Source: Cinnamomum chago (lineage: Eukaryota > Streptophyta > Magnoliopsida > Laurales > Lauraceae). Taken from it: a stretch of DNA of 64,000 nt. The notes below the pieces were generated by a model. The model was not told where the DNA came from. It saw only the letters and a list, made by a program, of their open reading frames with translations, and ran no database searches. The stretch lies in the NCBI GenBank assembly GCA_038049695.1, contig CP142461.1:37156501-37220500 (forward strand). The letters are read 5' to 3'. Within the stretch, counting starts at the first letter, position 1. Every line of letters begins with the position of its first letter. Below are positions 32,561 to 44,617 of this stretch, in pieces. Made by a program: the position numbers and the translations under genes.

Positions 32561-35394
32561 GCATTCCTTTTTAGGTAGGATGTTTGATGTAATTTGCCCC
32601 AATCAAAGAGGGTTTATACTATTGTAATCTTTACAATTATGGCAACTAATGATATATAAATTGAGAAGGCCATATAAATTGAGAAAGCCATCAAAGGATT
32701 GAAACTCATCTTGATCAATTATCTCAAAAACTTCTTTCGTTTTCAAAGGGTCTCTTCTGTGTCAGAGGCAACAGTTTTGGGGCTGAACCTGACCCATTTA
32801 TTGAACGGGTTGAAAATGTCAACCATAACCAACCTACCTCTAATCAGGTCAGCTAACCCACATTACCTACCTCAGAGTTCTTACAAAAACAAAAATCAAG
32901 AATCTGATTCTGGTTTTCTAGTGACAAACAGAAGGGAAATTAAAAATAAAATTCCGCATATGTAGGTATCTATGTTGAAGGGAAATAAATAAATAAATAA
33001 AAAAGAGAGTGAAAATTGGAACATCTATTTGTCTTTGGAACATCTTATCGGATATTTATCAAACATGCATCTATTTGTCTTTGGAACAACTTATCAGAGA
33101 TTATCAAATGGTTGTTAAGCATAGTCAAAATACCACTCGGGTAAGACAACTTGGAAGCACAAGAATATGATAAAAAGAGGAAAAGGGCAGGGTGGGGAAT
33201 GCATGACAAATATAAAGAAGAAGGGATGTGAGTATGAAAAGGGAAAGAAAAGGGAAGACGAAGAAGTGCGAAAATGGAAAGGAGCCATCAGAGGGAAGAG
33301 TATAGTGGAATGCTTACCTTGAGGGATGTGGGTAGATGGCGAGCAGGGATCAGACACCAAAGTCAGAAGAGACATAAAGATGGAGAGACGACTTGCGACT
33401 CGGACCATTAGGCCTTTTTCTCTTAGTTTTTATAGGAGTTTGGGGATTACCGACCCAATGGATCTTCACCCTTACATGAACCCAACCTGATTATGGAACA
33501 GGTCAGACTCTCCAACCATTACTAGTGATATACGTCAATGATGAGGTTTTCAAACAAGGTTGGCGGGCCAGGTCATGACTGTAGCAAGAATCTACAATTC
33601 ATAGTTAAGAGAAAAATATGCAACCATCCATTACAGCACAAGTAGAACGGTAGATACAAGGTATTATGGAATATTGCTTAAATAGAAAGCAATTTTAGCG
33701 AAAAGATAAATGCTTGTTTGTAGACATTTAGAAAAGAGGTGTTTGGCATTGGCCAAAATGTTTTTGATAGGCCCTCACTCATTTCGGGGAAAAAAAAAGG
33801 AAAATAAAAGAAATAAAAAGAAGAAGAATCCTCAAGGAGAAGCCTTCAAATTAGAAATATACTTGTAGTGGCAAGCAACATCCAGAACAATTTATAAGGT
33901 AGTGTTATGATATGCGGGACGCAGCCTCAAAATTGCATTACAAACAATGAAGTGCCAACCAAATGGATGGTAAAAAAACAATGTGAACATAAAGTCCAAA
34001 TTAAGAAGGCAACTAACATCTGATAAGTGAAAAGGTTTGGACAATAATACACTGAAGGCACAGGATAAGAATATTACAACTACAGGCACCAGATTTGCAG
34101 TCCTCCAGTCAAGAGAGAGAAGCTCAATGAGACTGGTATGGTCCATTCACATCATTGTAGGTTTGTTGCATTGATGCTTTTCATGCATATTATGCATTAG
34201 AATCGCAAGATCATAATAACCAAAACGAAGGGAAATAGTCACAACATTCTTCGCATATCAAGATTGTGATAAACTGTGAATAACAAGTTGATGCTTTCTG
34301 AAGGATCAAAATTATTAAAGCTTATAGCATCCTCATAATATATAAGATGTTGAACTATCCAGAATGAGATATGGGACCCTACCTGATCCAATATAAATGA
34401 AAATGATCTCAGCAAAAGCAACAAGAATGAATAATGATCACTGCTTTTTTTCTTCTGCTTTCCTTGGCTGTAAAAATGCAGCAGCAAAATAAAAAGTGAA
34501 TGTTAGCATTTCTAAGTCCTAAGGTGTATGGGACAGAGATGGTGTGTGAAGATTTAGTGAGAAATGATCTTATCCCGAGTTGCAAACTTCACTGACCTTG
34601 CTAATTAACAACTAGTTTGTAAAGACATTCTTCTATAATGGAAACTGTCTATATCACAAACCCACACATGTGTTTGCACTTGCCCAATTTCACTCCAAAA
34701 TGATTGAGACATGCTAGAAGATTTACATTCATGTCGAACATATAGTTGTCTCACTTAAATACAAGCAATACAACATTGTATACAATTGTCAATTGAGAAG
34801 AATTTGGCCCATGCCTCTACATGGAAAGGTGTGTGATATGAAAAGGTCAAATCAAGAAAAAGCAGGCTCCACATAGTTTAATAGGGTGTCCATACGATAC
34901 AGACATCAAGATAGGATAACTTCTCCCCATTCAAAAAAAAAAAATATATATATATAGGATCATTTCTCAAATTTAACTGAAACAAAAGATCCTACTTTAT
35001 AAGAGACCACATAAAGTTATTAACGCTCATTCATGAGACTTAAATCAGACGGGCTGAATTTGGATGTTAGGTTAAATATTGCACTACCTCCAACTTTGGG
35101 TGGAATATTGCAACATTTAAATATCCAGTTTTAGAACAAATAACAAAAACAAGGTTTAAGCTGACTATTTTGATCTAAAAAATATTAGTCCAACAAAAGG
35201 GTGGTGGGGGCTTTCATTATTATTATTTTTTCTTAAGAACTAAAGAATGTGCTGTAATGTTTTTTGGGTGTGGTGCTGGTTGATATGGTTTGTCTTTGTT
35301 TTTTTTAGTATACATCTCTCGTACCATATAAGCTTTCTTTCACTAACAAAGTTATGATTTAAAAAGGAAAAATGTATTGTATTTCCTTCAATTC
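32561..35394. other. Right part of spacer, no gene recognised
   Basis: AT-rich sequence with A/T-rich simple repeats, for example a TA run at about 34946-34958. No coding exon or transposon end could be supported. Confidence 0.35.
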
Positions 35395-36344
35395 AGGACC
35401 ACCAAAATGTTTGATTGGAAAGGAAGTTTGATGATGAAGAGGTGGCCATTGCTTAAGTTGACTGCGCGGATGATAAATCGCCGAGCCCAAATGGTTTCAA
35501 TTCCTCTTTTATCAAGGCTGCTTGGGATATTCTAGAAGAGGACTTTTGGTGATTCTTATCTGAGTTCCATCTAAGGGGAAGGGTGAATAGAGAAATAAAT
35601 GCAACTTTCTTATGGTTAATTCCCAAAGTGACAAACCCCGTGGGCCTAAAAGATTTTAGGCCCATAAATTTGGTTGGTTGTGTTTACAAGTTGCTATAAA
35701 AAAAATAGCTAATAGATTGAAAACGGTTACTCCTATCATCATTACTCCATCCCAAGGGGCTTTTGTCCAGGACAAATAGATTATTGATGGCATCCTGATA
35801 ACAAATGAACTTATAGACTCAAGAAAGAAGGCTTGTTAGGAGGGAGCAATTTTCAAAATAGATTTGGAAAAGGCATATGACCATGTGGATTGGAAGCTTT
35901 TAGACTCAATGTCGGAAAGATTTGGATCTGGCACTAGATGGTGAGGGTGGATTAAAGAATGCATCTCATCTATGTCATTTTTAGTCCTTGTTAATGGCTC
36001 TCCAACCAGACTCTTCAAAGCTTCGAGAGGGTTGAGACAGGGAGATCCACTTTCACCATTTTTACTCACTATTGTGGCGGAAGCAATGGAAGCACTTTTT
36101 ATTACAGAGTGGGTGATCTCCCTTGTCAATACCTTGGATTTCCCATTGGAGCAAATTCAAGGTCAGTGTCGATGTGGGATTTGGCAGTGGAAAAGTTTGA
36201 GAAGAAATTATCCACTTGGAAGAGGCATTATTTGTCACTTGGGGGAAGAATCACGCTTATGAAATCATCCTTATCCAGCCTACCAGTATTTTACATGTCC
36301 TTATACAGGTTGCCGACTGTGGTGCGGAAGAAATTAGACCTTAT

Positions 36345-38388
36345 TGATGCAGACCCTAGGGCTAAGGCTTCATGGGAGGTGCTAAAAGCACAATGGGAGC
36401 CGAAGCACGTGTCCAAAGACAATCAATCTCCGCAGAGATAATAAATGAGGACGCACCTAAATGGGAAAACTCAATTTCATTAATCGACAACTAAATAATT
36501 CTTTACTACAATGCCATATAAATTAGAAAGATAACTTAAGCCCTAACTTAAGCCCTAAGAAACCTACTTAAACTAGGAAACTAGAATCTTATCCTAATTA
36601 CAATAAAATTCGAATCTATTGACATAAAAATAAATTCGTAAATCTATGTGGGCCCTACACATGTGGCCATGAGGTCTATGCTGCATCATTCTCCCCTACT
36701 TGAAAAAGAACTCGACCTCGAGTTCGGAAAATGTCTACCTGGATCAAAGATCATGCTAACGAACTTCCGATTTGTCGTTCGATCTATAACTTCTTGGCAC
36801 AGCTTCATGCATAATTGCTTTTGATGGCTGAAATATGTGTTGATGTGCCTTACTTGTAGAACACGCACCATCAAATCAGAATCTCTGACTATCCGCTAGT
36901 CATCTCCCAGTTGACATAGTTGATCCCGAAAGACAAAATCAATAGGAATAGTAATGTGGGGAATATCAATAACTTGCGCTTCATCACTTGGTATTTGCAC
37001 TTCGGAATTATTAGTACTCATAGGAGAAACTTCAAGGCCAACTGTAGATATGGAATCTTCTTTGTCCAACTCTGGTGGATCGGTCCGCATATCTACTGGC
37101 ACTGGGTCCTCAACACAATCTGTTATGCGTGGGGACTTTTCTTCTTGAAGCGTAACTTCCACTAAATGAGACCTTTTAAGTATCTGCTCCACATGAATTG
37201 CTTCCCAAAATGCTTCATACATATCGTTGCATTCCTCCTCCACATTCTTCAATATACTTGGTCTCAAACCGTTGAGAAAGTGATTGAAATCAAGTGTATC
37301 TTCCAATTCACATAAATAATGTAGCCTTTCAAATTCATCAGCATATTCCTCGACAGACAATTTTCCTTGTGGCAAAGTAATATACTGCTCAAAGCAGACT
37401 TTATTTGCATAATATCTTTTCCCATATATGATTGCATATGTCATCCTTTTAGCCATTTTGTTGATTTCTTTAAGCTCTTTGTTGGTTTCTGTAAGCCTTC
37501 TATTTATTTCAAGAAGTTGCAAGTCCATCTTGGCCGACAATTCCATATTAACTTGATGCAAAGACTAAAAATTTTAATGCTCTTCAAAATTAAAATCAAA
37601 CTGACAGGATGTGTAGATCTCACTGATTGGAGTGCACATGTGAAGACGGATTGTCAATTGTAGTCCGAATGGAGAAGATCTTGCTATTTGAAGATGGATG
37701 GCTAAAGATTTATGGAATATGATGAATCTACGTCCACTTGCTGATGAAAATTTATTTCTCCTCTGTTATTCTATTCTTCTTCTTTCTCTACTCTAGGTAG
37801 GGAATGGGGGACGATTGGGTTCTGCTAGGAAGCGATTGGGGTAATTTGGGGTTTAGGGAAAAGTATGGATTTGGGGTGTTGATGCTCAAGGATTTGGGAT
37901 TGGGGCTGGGGGTTTGGGAAAAAGTATGGATCTGGGGTGATGATGCTCAGGGATTTGGGGGATTTGGGATTGGGGCTTGGGGCTCAGTGAACGGAAAGAG
38001 GGTTACGGTTAATCACGTCGACAATCGAGGGATCATTCGGCTCTGATACCAATTGATGCAGACCCTAGGTTTAAGGCTTGCGTGGGAAGTGCTAAAAGCA
38101 CAATGGGTGCCAAAGCACGTGTTCGAAGACACAATCAATCTCCGCAGAGATAATAAACGAGGACGCACCTCAATAAGAAAACCCAATTTCATTAATCAAC
38201 AACTAAATAATTCTTTACTACAATGCCATATAAATAAGAAAGATAACTTAAGCCCTAAGAAACCTACTTAAACTAGGAAACTAGAATCTTATCCTAATTA
38301 CAATAAAATTAGAAACTATTGACATAAAAATAAATTCATAAATCTATGTGGGCCCTACACAAGTGGCCATGAGGTCTACACTGCATCA
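36345..38388 (-). mobile_element. Gag-only LTR retrotransposon (TR-GAG type), right copy
   Basis: Inverted copy of 20643-22686 with exactly the same length (2044 bp) and the same flanking duplication (CTTAT at 36340-36344 and 38389-38393). It lies in the same LINE position, so it inserted once, before the arms were duplicated. One coding-irrelevant base difference was noticed near 38022 (ACAATCG against ACGATCG on the other arm). Confidence 0.9.
36896..37561 (-). CDS. Gag-like protein of the non-autonomous LTR element (right copy), 221 aa
   Basis: Same 221-residue Gag-like protein as 21470-22135, in the inverted copy, with no stop or substitution in the translated frame. It contains the SVEEYADEFERLHYL core and the acidic tail without zinc knuckle. 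Its conservation reflects the recent arm duplication rather than selection. Confidence 0.8.
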   Translation of the reverse strand: MHQVNMELSAKMDLQLLEINRRLTETNKELKEINKMAKRMTYAIIYGKRYYANKVCFEQYITLPQGKLSVEEYADEFERLHYLCELEDTLDFNHFLNGLRPSILKNVEEECNDMYEAFWEAIHVEQILKRSHLVEVTLQEEKSPRITDCVEDPVPVDMRTDPPELDKEDSISTVGLEVSPMSTNNSEVQIPSDEAQVIDIPHITIPIDFVFRDQLCQLGDD

Positions 38389-38583
38389 CTTATTATGAGG
38401 AATTTTTTATGGGACGGTAACAGTGAAAGAAGAAGTTGCATCTAATGAGATGGGATGAGGCGATTAAACCAAGATATGCAGGGGTTTGCAGTTGGGTAAT
38501 TTGGATTTAAAGAATTGGGCCTTTCTGGCTAAATGGTAGTGGAGTTTTGGGGTAGAGACAAAAGCTTTATAGAGAAAAGTTAG

Positions 38584-39468
38584 TGTCCAAGTACGAGGAA
38601 GAAAAGTGGGAGTCGGTTCCAAAAAGAGTCCCTAGATATAGGTGGTATGGGTTGTGGGGTGTCATTTCTAGTTTGGGAGATGTGTCCAATGTGGTTGGGG
38701 TGGGGTGCGGGAAGTGTTTGAGAAGGAAGTTGGTTTTAAAGTGGAACAAGGGGATAGAGTTCGTATTTGCTTCAATGATTAGTTAGGGGTGGGCCGTTTA
38801 CACATTTTGTTTCCTATAGTGTAGGATTGCTTCTAATAAAGAGTCTTCAATTAAAGATAATTATGTATGGGGTGTCATGGGAAGTAAGTGTTAAAAGGGT
38901 CATTTGTCAGTCAGAATTGGGAGAGTTTCAGTCTTTGCAGGGTCTTATTTCTATCGTTTATTTATGCACAGATGTAGCCGGTTCTCGCTTGCTACTTCGG
39001 AAAAGGCAGAGACACCATGGCAGAGCACCAGAAACCAACCAACAAATCGCCGAACAAATCAGGTCGGGGAAAAAAATCCCCCTGAAAAACCCAAATAATG
39101 AAAGCAAACACATTAGGAGCTTTCTCTTCGAAGTCTTTCTATAGGGAGTTAGACCCAAGTGACATGATGTGTTCTTCCTATGCTTTGGTTTGGAGGGGTC
39201 TTGCTCCGCCTAGAGTTGAGGACTTCTGTTGGTTGGCTGCGGCAAGAAAGATAACAGCAGCAAATAACTCAAGGATGGGACTAGTGTCAGAATCCATTTT
39301 AGATTTATGTTGTTTCTGTTGGAGCGAAAGGGAGTCAGTGGCCCATCGTCTCCTTCATTGCAGGTTCGCATCATCCATGCCCATTTGGCAATTCACTTAT
39401 AAAGTGATTTCAAAGTAAATGGTCACTTTTAAGAGACGAGAAAGGAAAGGGGTCACCTTATTGACTTT
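38584..39468. repeat. 885-bp direct duplication, copy A
   Basis: LINE RT tail plus zf-RVT and the first 88 bp of the MITE. It repeats at 42040-42924 with an offset of exactly 3456 bp. Private change: AGCAGCAAATAACTC, where copy B and the left arm have AGCAGCAGATAACTC. At its right end the match to the MITE stops at CTTT, and sequence copied from 47973 onward begins. Confidence 0.92.
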
Positions 39469-39486
39469 CTCAATAAGTAATAGGTC

Positions 39487-39978
39487 ATGTTTAATAGTTT
39501 CTTTTCAACTTCTCTTGGGTCTCCCTCTCCCTCTCCTACTCCGGGCAATCTCCATGCTTTCACACCTTTTAACAGGTGCCTCCGTTGGGCGCCTTCTAAC
39601 ATGGCCGAATCATCTCAGTCGATTTTCTCTCATTTTATCTTTAATCAGTGCTATTCCTACTTTGCCCCTAATCTCCTCATTCCTAATCCTATCTCTCCTT
39701 GTGATCCCGCACATCCATCTTAGCATTCTCATCTCCGCAACTTCCATCTTCTTAACATGATTATGCTTTACTGCCCAACACTCTGATCCATATAACAACG
39801 TTGGACATACCGCCACCTTATAATACTTTCCTTTAACCTTGAAGAGGACTTTCCGATCACACAAGGCCCCCGAAGCACTCCTCCATTTGGTCCACCCGGC
39901 CTGAATCCTGTGACTTACATCAGTATCAATCTCTCCATCCTGTTGCACTATAGATCCAAGGTACCTAGTTTCCAAAAT
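39487..39978 (-). pseudogene. RTE LINE fragment inside the inserted segment
   Basis: Copy of the RTE fragment at 48821-49312, cut at 39486 by the insertion junction so that the C-terminal IHIADPP part is lost. It has one amino-acid difference (NEEIRGK against NEENRGK). Confidence 0.82.
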
Positions 39979-41754
39979 GAAAAAGAGAAGAAGAAATAAG
40001 TAGTTAAAGTTTAAACATAGATCAAGACAATTAGATAAGACTTGCTCACAACAATTCTAGATCTATTCGAACCCAAGATATAGAAAATATGGACAATTCT
40101 AGATCATTCAAAATCTTTAAAATAAATTTTAATTTACATATTCCATAGTTTTAACGATATTAGGTAGTGTAACCTATCCAAAGATTTGACTTATAACATA
40201 AAGAAATAGCAAAATAGAGTTCATGTAGCTGACCCTAATATAACTAGGACAAGGCTTTGATGATGACGATAAAAACGCAAAGTTAACACCACTAAAATTT
40301 TGCCTATATAACCAACAGAGTTGAGATTTCGTTCCACTTCTTCCTTGATTGGAGTGCATTCATATGAACTAGATAAGGAAATAAAAAATTTATACCAACT
40401 CCAATGCTTGGTGGTCTCAATTTTCAATTGAATGCAAGCTTTTGCCGACCACAAAATATAAAGTAACAGTATTATGATCTAAATAAATGGAAGGAAGTCC
40501 AAGGCCATTATTTGAGAGAAGTATGGCAACACAAGTAACTTACATTTATAAAAAAAAAAAAAAAGGGGGAATAAACAATTAATGGGTTGAGTCAAAATGT
40601 CAAGTTTGGTGCATGGGAGCACATCAGATGATGCAGATTCACCACCCATTTTGAAGATAAGATATTGGAGATCTCAACCCACCAGCACGTTGTGGAGACA
40701 CCATGTGCACCTTGGCGTGGGTTGAGTGGTCAGCATATGGGCAACAAATCCTTATGCAATCCAATCACATCCCTTTACTTGTCTAGTGCCCTTGCCGACT
40801 GTGTTAGCTACAATTTGCCCAGTGACATCAAGGCGATGGTTTCGTCCTCGTCAGAGAACTCAGCTTGTGAGCTAATTTCTTAATCAGAACAAGTGAAGAA
40901 ATAAAAGATGTGCTAAAGAACTGAGAACATCGCATATTCACATGCATCTCCTTATCTCATTTACCCAAATAAAATAATTAAAATCAAATCAAATAAAAAA
41001 TCACGACTAAAAGAAGCAAACAAAAGCATAAATGTGAATGTGATCGAGTCAGTCAACAAGCAAATCGCCCTTTTCCCTAATTCCCTCCATAAATGTGATC
41101 AAGTCAGTCAGTCAATGATATCTGATATCTCTACACTTTGAATTCCCTAATTCCCTCCATTTATCAGAGAAAGAGAGACAGAGAGTTAGAGAGAATATAT
41201 TCTTCTCAAACACCCTTTTCTCATTTTTGATAGAACAGAGAGCACTGAATCTGAAATCATCACTTCAACTTAAAAAAAAAAAGGAAAACTAAAACATAAA
41301 CCCTAATGTGCAAAGGAGGAAGAAAGGAAACTGCACAAACCCTAGCCAGAGATGGAGAGGGAGAGAGAAGCTACAGAGAGAGGGAGAGAGAGTTACCTGA
41401 ACCGTGGAGCCTCGAGGCCAAGAGCGAATAGCGAAGAGCGGAAGAGCCGAAGAGCAGAAGAGGGAAGAGGAGTCTTGAGTTTTTTCCTTAATTCCTTTCG
41501 TTCTACCTTTTAGACCTGGGGCGTGGATTTAGTTGATGTGGGGCGTGGGCCAAGGCCCAACACTATTTCAAAAGGACTTTGGAATTCGACCTGGGGCGAC
41601 CATTACAACGTGGGTCCGCCTCAGGTGCACCCAGGTGCATACGCGTGTGGGTCAGCCCCTGAGTCAATGGATGGGTGACAATCTCATTCATCGAAACAGC
41701 TATTTCACTTGTGATTTGGAAACACTGTCATGGTTTCTAAGTTTGTGATTTGGA
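39979..41754. other. Noncoding part of inserted segment
   Basis: No assigned gene. On the minus strand, about 41520-41395 looks like a 5' UTR exon ending GTTCAG before a GTAACT donor, preceded by GA-rich sequence, so it may carry a duplicated promoter. The counterpart is 49313-51085, with the possible exon at about 50850-50725. Confidence 0.35.
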
Positions 41755-41787
41755 AACACCCACACCCACACCCACACCCACACCCAT
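41755..41787. repeat. CCCACA hexamer repeat, longer allele
   Basis: About five units of CCCACA followed by CCCATGAGG. The source copy at 51086-51104 has about three, so the array length changed after copying. Confidence 0.85.
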
Positions 41788-42039
41788 GAGGTTTGAGAAA
41801 CTACTTAAATAACAAATTAGAAAACTCTATTTTATTATTTGAATTCTTAACTTGACCAATACATGCACCATCCAAATGAAAATTTTAGGTCCGCCATTGC
41901 CCATTTGGACCAACCACAAAATAGGGACACCCTAAGAGTATGTGTGTGTACAGAGAGAGTGATGTGTTTTGTTCCCATTTAGAATGAATTGGACCATTGG
42001 ATTGAGAGTATATGACTATGTACAGAGAGAGGGATGGAG

Positions 42040-42924
42040 TGTCCAAGTACGAGGAAGAAAAGTGGGAGTCGGTTCCAAAAAGAGTCCCTAGATATAGGTG
42101 GTATGGGTTGTGGGGTGTCATTTCTAGTTTGGGAGATGTGTCCAATGTGGTTGGGGTGGGGTGCGGGAAGTGTTTGAGAAGGAAGTTGGTTTTAAAGTGG
42201 AACAAGGGGATAGAGTTCGTATTTGCTTCAATGATTAGTTAGGGGTGGGCCGTTTACACATTTTGTTTCCTATAGTGTAGGATTGCTTCTAATAAAGAGT
42301 CTTCAATTAAAGATAATTATGTATGGGGTGTCATGGGAAGTAAGTGTTAAAAGGGTCATTTGTCAGTCAGAATTGGGAGAGTTTCAGTCTTTGCAGGGTC
42401 TTATTTCTATCGTTTATTTATGCACAGATGTAGCCGGTTCTCGCTTGCTACTTCGGAAAAGGCAGAGACACCATGGCAGAGCACCAGAAACCAACCAACA
42501 AATCGCCGAACAAATCAGGTCGGGGAAAAAAATCCCCCTGAAAAACCCAAATAATGAAAGCAAACACATTAGGAGCTTTCTCTTCGAAGTCTTTCTATAG
42601 GGAGTTAGACCCAAGTGACATGATGTGTTCTTCCTATGCTTTGGTTTGGAGGGGTCTTGCTCCGCCTAGAGTTGAGGACTTCTGTTGGTTGGCTGCGGCA
42701 AGAAAGATAGCAGCAGCAGATAACTCAAGGATGGGACTAGTGTCAGAATCCATTTTAGATTTATGTTGTTTCTGTTGGAGCGAAAGGGAGTCAGTGGCCC
42801 ATCGTCTCCTTCATTGCAGGTTCGCATCATCCATGCCCATTTGGCAATTCACTTATAAAGTGATTTCAAAGTAAATGGTCACTTTTAAGAGACGAGAAAG
42901 GAAAGGGGTCACCTTATTGACTTT
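42040..42924. repeat. 885-bp direct duplication, copy B
   Basis: Second copy of the LINE/MITE block. It continues seamlessly into the rest of the MITE and LINE, so its right side is the original junction, while its left side abuts the copied segment at 42039. Private change: AGATAGCAGCAGC, where copy A and the left arm have AGATAACAGCAGC. A and B share CTTCGG, where the left arm has CTTAGG. Confidence 0.92.
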
Positions 42925-43089
42925 TTGCCTTTTAGTGGAATGAGAGAGTGACATTTTTACTTTAAAAAAAAAAGGAAGAAGAGGTGATTTTTGGAATTTT
43001 TTACTTTTTGATAAAACCTCCTGCTTTTTCTTGTCTCTTAAAAGTGACCCTTCACTTTGATTTTACTTTACAAGTGAATTGCCAAATGG
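42837..43089. mobile_element. MITE with long terminal inverted repeats (right copy)
   Basis: Same 253-bp MITE as 19398-19650. A partial copy, ending inside the element, sits at 39381-39468 because the 885-bp target duplication broke within it. Confidence 0.75.
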
Positions 43090-43291
43090 CAAGAGAATGT
43101 GGTGTGGATTGGTGTATTTCAAGTTCAGCTAGTAAACTATTTCAGGCATGGAGTGGATACCCATTAGCCGGACGCAATTTGATTTTGTGGAAGATTATTC
43201 CTTTTTTCTATTTTGTGGTGTATCTGGAAGGAGAGAAATGAGAGAATCTTCAATGGTAAGGAATCGTCTTGGGAAGGTTTGTGAATATTGT

Positions 43292-43465
43292 GAACCCTGA
43301 GGGGTAGCTTAACTGGCCGAGGACCATAGTTTGCTCTCGGACGTTGAGGGTTCGAAACAGCGCTACCACACTTGGGCCACAGGGGATTTACCTGGCTCCC
43401 CCTGGGCCCGTAGGGATCAGTCTGACCCAAAGGGCTGGGGTACCCTCCGTTATCCAAAGAAAAAG
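43292..43465 (+). mobile_element. tRNA-derived SINE inside LINE (right copy)
   Basis: Plus-strand copy of the same SINE, flanked by ATATTGT (43285-43291 and 43466-43472). The A box and B box are about 45 bp apart, and the element ends in AAAGAAAAAG. LINE coding sequence (NGKESSWEG...) stops at it and resumes after it, so it inserted into a LINE that was already in place. Confidence 0.78.
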
Positions 43466-43553
43466 ATATTGTATACTGTGAAGCTGAGGATTGCTAAATG
43501 AGTTGTGCTGGAAAGAAGTGCTCAGATCTCAAGATAGAAAAAATCATGCATAA

Positions 43554-44018
43554 TTGGGGTGCCTGTTTGATAATAGGAAGATCAAAGGAAAGGATGAAAG
43601 TGTTATGGAGCACTCCTCCAAGGGATTTTTTAAGTTTAATGTGGACGAAGCAGCTCTTGGTAAACTTGGGCCGGCTGGTGTTGGGGGAGTGCTCAGAAAT
43701 CATAAAGGGAAGACATTGTACATGTTTTTAAAACATGTGGGTGGCAAAGATTCCAATGAAGCAGAAATTTTGGCTATCTTGGAAGCTCTTTGTATATATG
43801 GGATCTCTTTCCAATTCAACCTCATAGTGGAGAGCGATTCTTTCAATGTAGTTTCTTGGGCAAGAACTTTCAGAGGGCCTTGGAAGTTGCAGTTCTACTT
43901 CAATGAGATTAAGGACTTATCTACTGGTTGTCGCATTTCGTTTCAGCATGTTAGTAGGACTAATGCGTTGGCAGACTCTCTAGCCAAACAAGGGGTTGAT
44001 CGGTTATGTATAGTGTAG
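43554..44018 (+). pseudogene. LINE RNase H domain (right copy), open to its natural stop
   Basis: 154-residue open frame covering the whole RNase H domain, with NVDEAALG, NEAEILAIL, VESDSFN and a closing HVSRTNALADSLAKQG motif followed by a stop. This is the 3' end of the LINE ORF2. The frame is cut off upstream by the SINE at 43292-43465 and by stops. The left copy has lost part of this frame, so the right copy is the better preserved. Confidence 0.75.
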
Positions 44019-44117
44019 CCTTGGTTAGGGGTGATTTGTATATTTCTCTTATACACACCCCTTCAAGCTACCTCGTATTCTAATTCTTCTCTTTAATATA
44101 TCTATTACCTTAAAAAT

Positions 44118-44300
44118 ATCATCCATTCTGATTCTGAAAGCATCCTTAGATGTTTTACGATTTTAATTGTTAGAAGAATTAGAGTTCTTTTTACTTGCAC
44201 GTTGGCTTTTATTAATTATTGTTGTTTATTACCACTCCCATATAGATGTTTGTATGGAATTATATTCTTTTCATCTTTTTGCCAATATAGGAGAAAAGGG
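44118..44300. other. Sequence between LINE 3' end and Myb/SANT fragment, with the empty Copia site
   Basis: Short AT-rich stretch. Its left-arm counterpart is split by the Copia array at 2825/18238. Confidence 0.6.
44245..44249. other. Empty Copia insertion site in the right arm
   Basis: The right arm reads continuously through 'ccatatagatgtttgtatgg', with the 5-bp target present once and no element. This fixes the ends of the array in the left arm exactly and shows that the insertion happened after the arms separated, or in only one haplotype. Confidence 0.93.
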
Positions 44301-44617
44301 ATGGCTCCAATAGAAAGGGGCAGGGCTTCTAGGTCCAATGAAAATAAGATCTTCATTGACCTTTGCATTGAAGAAGGGCAGATAGGAGGCAAACCAAAAA
44401 CTCATCTAGAGGCTTCTTTATGGAAAAAAAATCGTTTTAGCATTTAACTAAAAAGAATAAGCTTAACTATGATCAGAAGCAATTAAAAAACATGTGGGAT
44501 ATCATGAAGAAACAGTATGCAACATGGAACAAGTTGCTTGACCAAACAAGGATAAGCCACAACAAACACACTTATATTGTCACTATGGAACCAAAAAGAT
44601 GGGAAGAGTACTTGAAG
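44301..44617 (+). pseudogene. Myb/SANT-like (Harbinger-type) DNA-binding protein fragment, right copy
   Basis: Same 317-bp fragment as 2453-2769, in inverted orientation and with no Copia upstream. It carries the N-terminal FIDLCIEEG region, the frame break at the A8 run, then the LKNMWDIMKKQYATWNKLL helix region and an apparent GTAACT donor at 44618. No following exon of the family is recognised, so only the first exon seems to be present. Function as a DNA-binding protein is unlikely. Confidence 0.6.

Larger units (their letters stand above)
39469..42039. repeat. Inserted copy of downstream segment (from 47973-51356)
   Basis: The first 18 bases complete a 22-base match to 47973-47994. Sequence then jumps, through the shared 5-mer AGGTC, to 48816 and follows it to 51356, in the same orientation. 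It holds a truncated RTE LINE fragment, noncoding DNA with a 5'-UTR-like first exon near 41395-41520, and a CCCACA repeat. The RTE frame is cut at this copy's left edge but runs on at 48816, so 48816-51356 is the source. There is no transposon end or short target duplication. Confidence 0.92.
35395..44117 (+). mobile_element. L1-type LINE with RNase H, right copy, longer and more interrupted
   Basis: Plus-strand copy of the same LINE. It extends about 530 bp further 5' than the left copy, adding RT motifs such as FIKAAWDILEE, FLWLIPKV, DFRPINLVG, KIANRLK and FKIDLEKAYDHVDW with scattered stops. It is then interrupted by the gag-only LTR element (36345-38388), the copied segment (39469-42039) with its duplicated flank, the MITE and the SINE, before RNase H. 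The ADD box of RT is missing here too, so that deletion predates the inverted duplication. The A-rich 3' end lies near 44117. Confidence 0.88.

Noticed and set aside
36920-37165. Open frames antisense to the Gag-like ORF (for example 36920-37165 and 37367-37663)
   Set aside because: Shadows of the conserved Gag frame; both arms show them equally and they have no family resemblance.
39469-42039. Inserted segment as a transposon with an 885-bp target duplication
   Set aside because: No known transposon makes so long a target duplication; the ends lack inverted repeats or tails and show microhomology instead.
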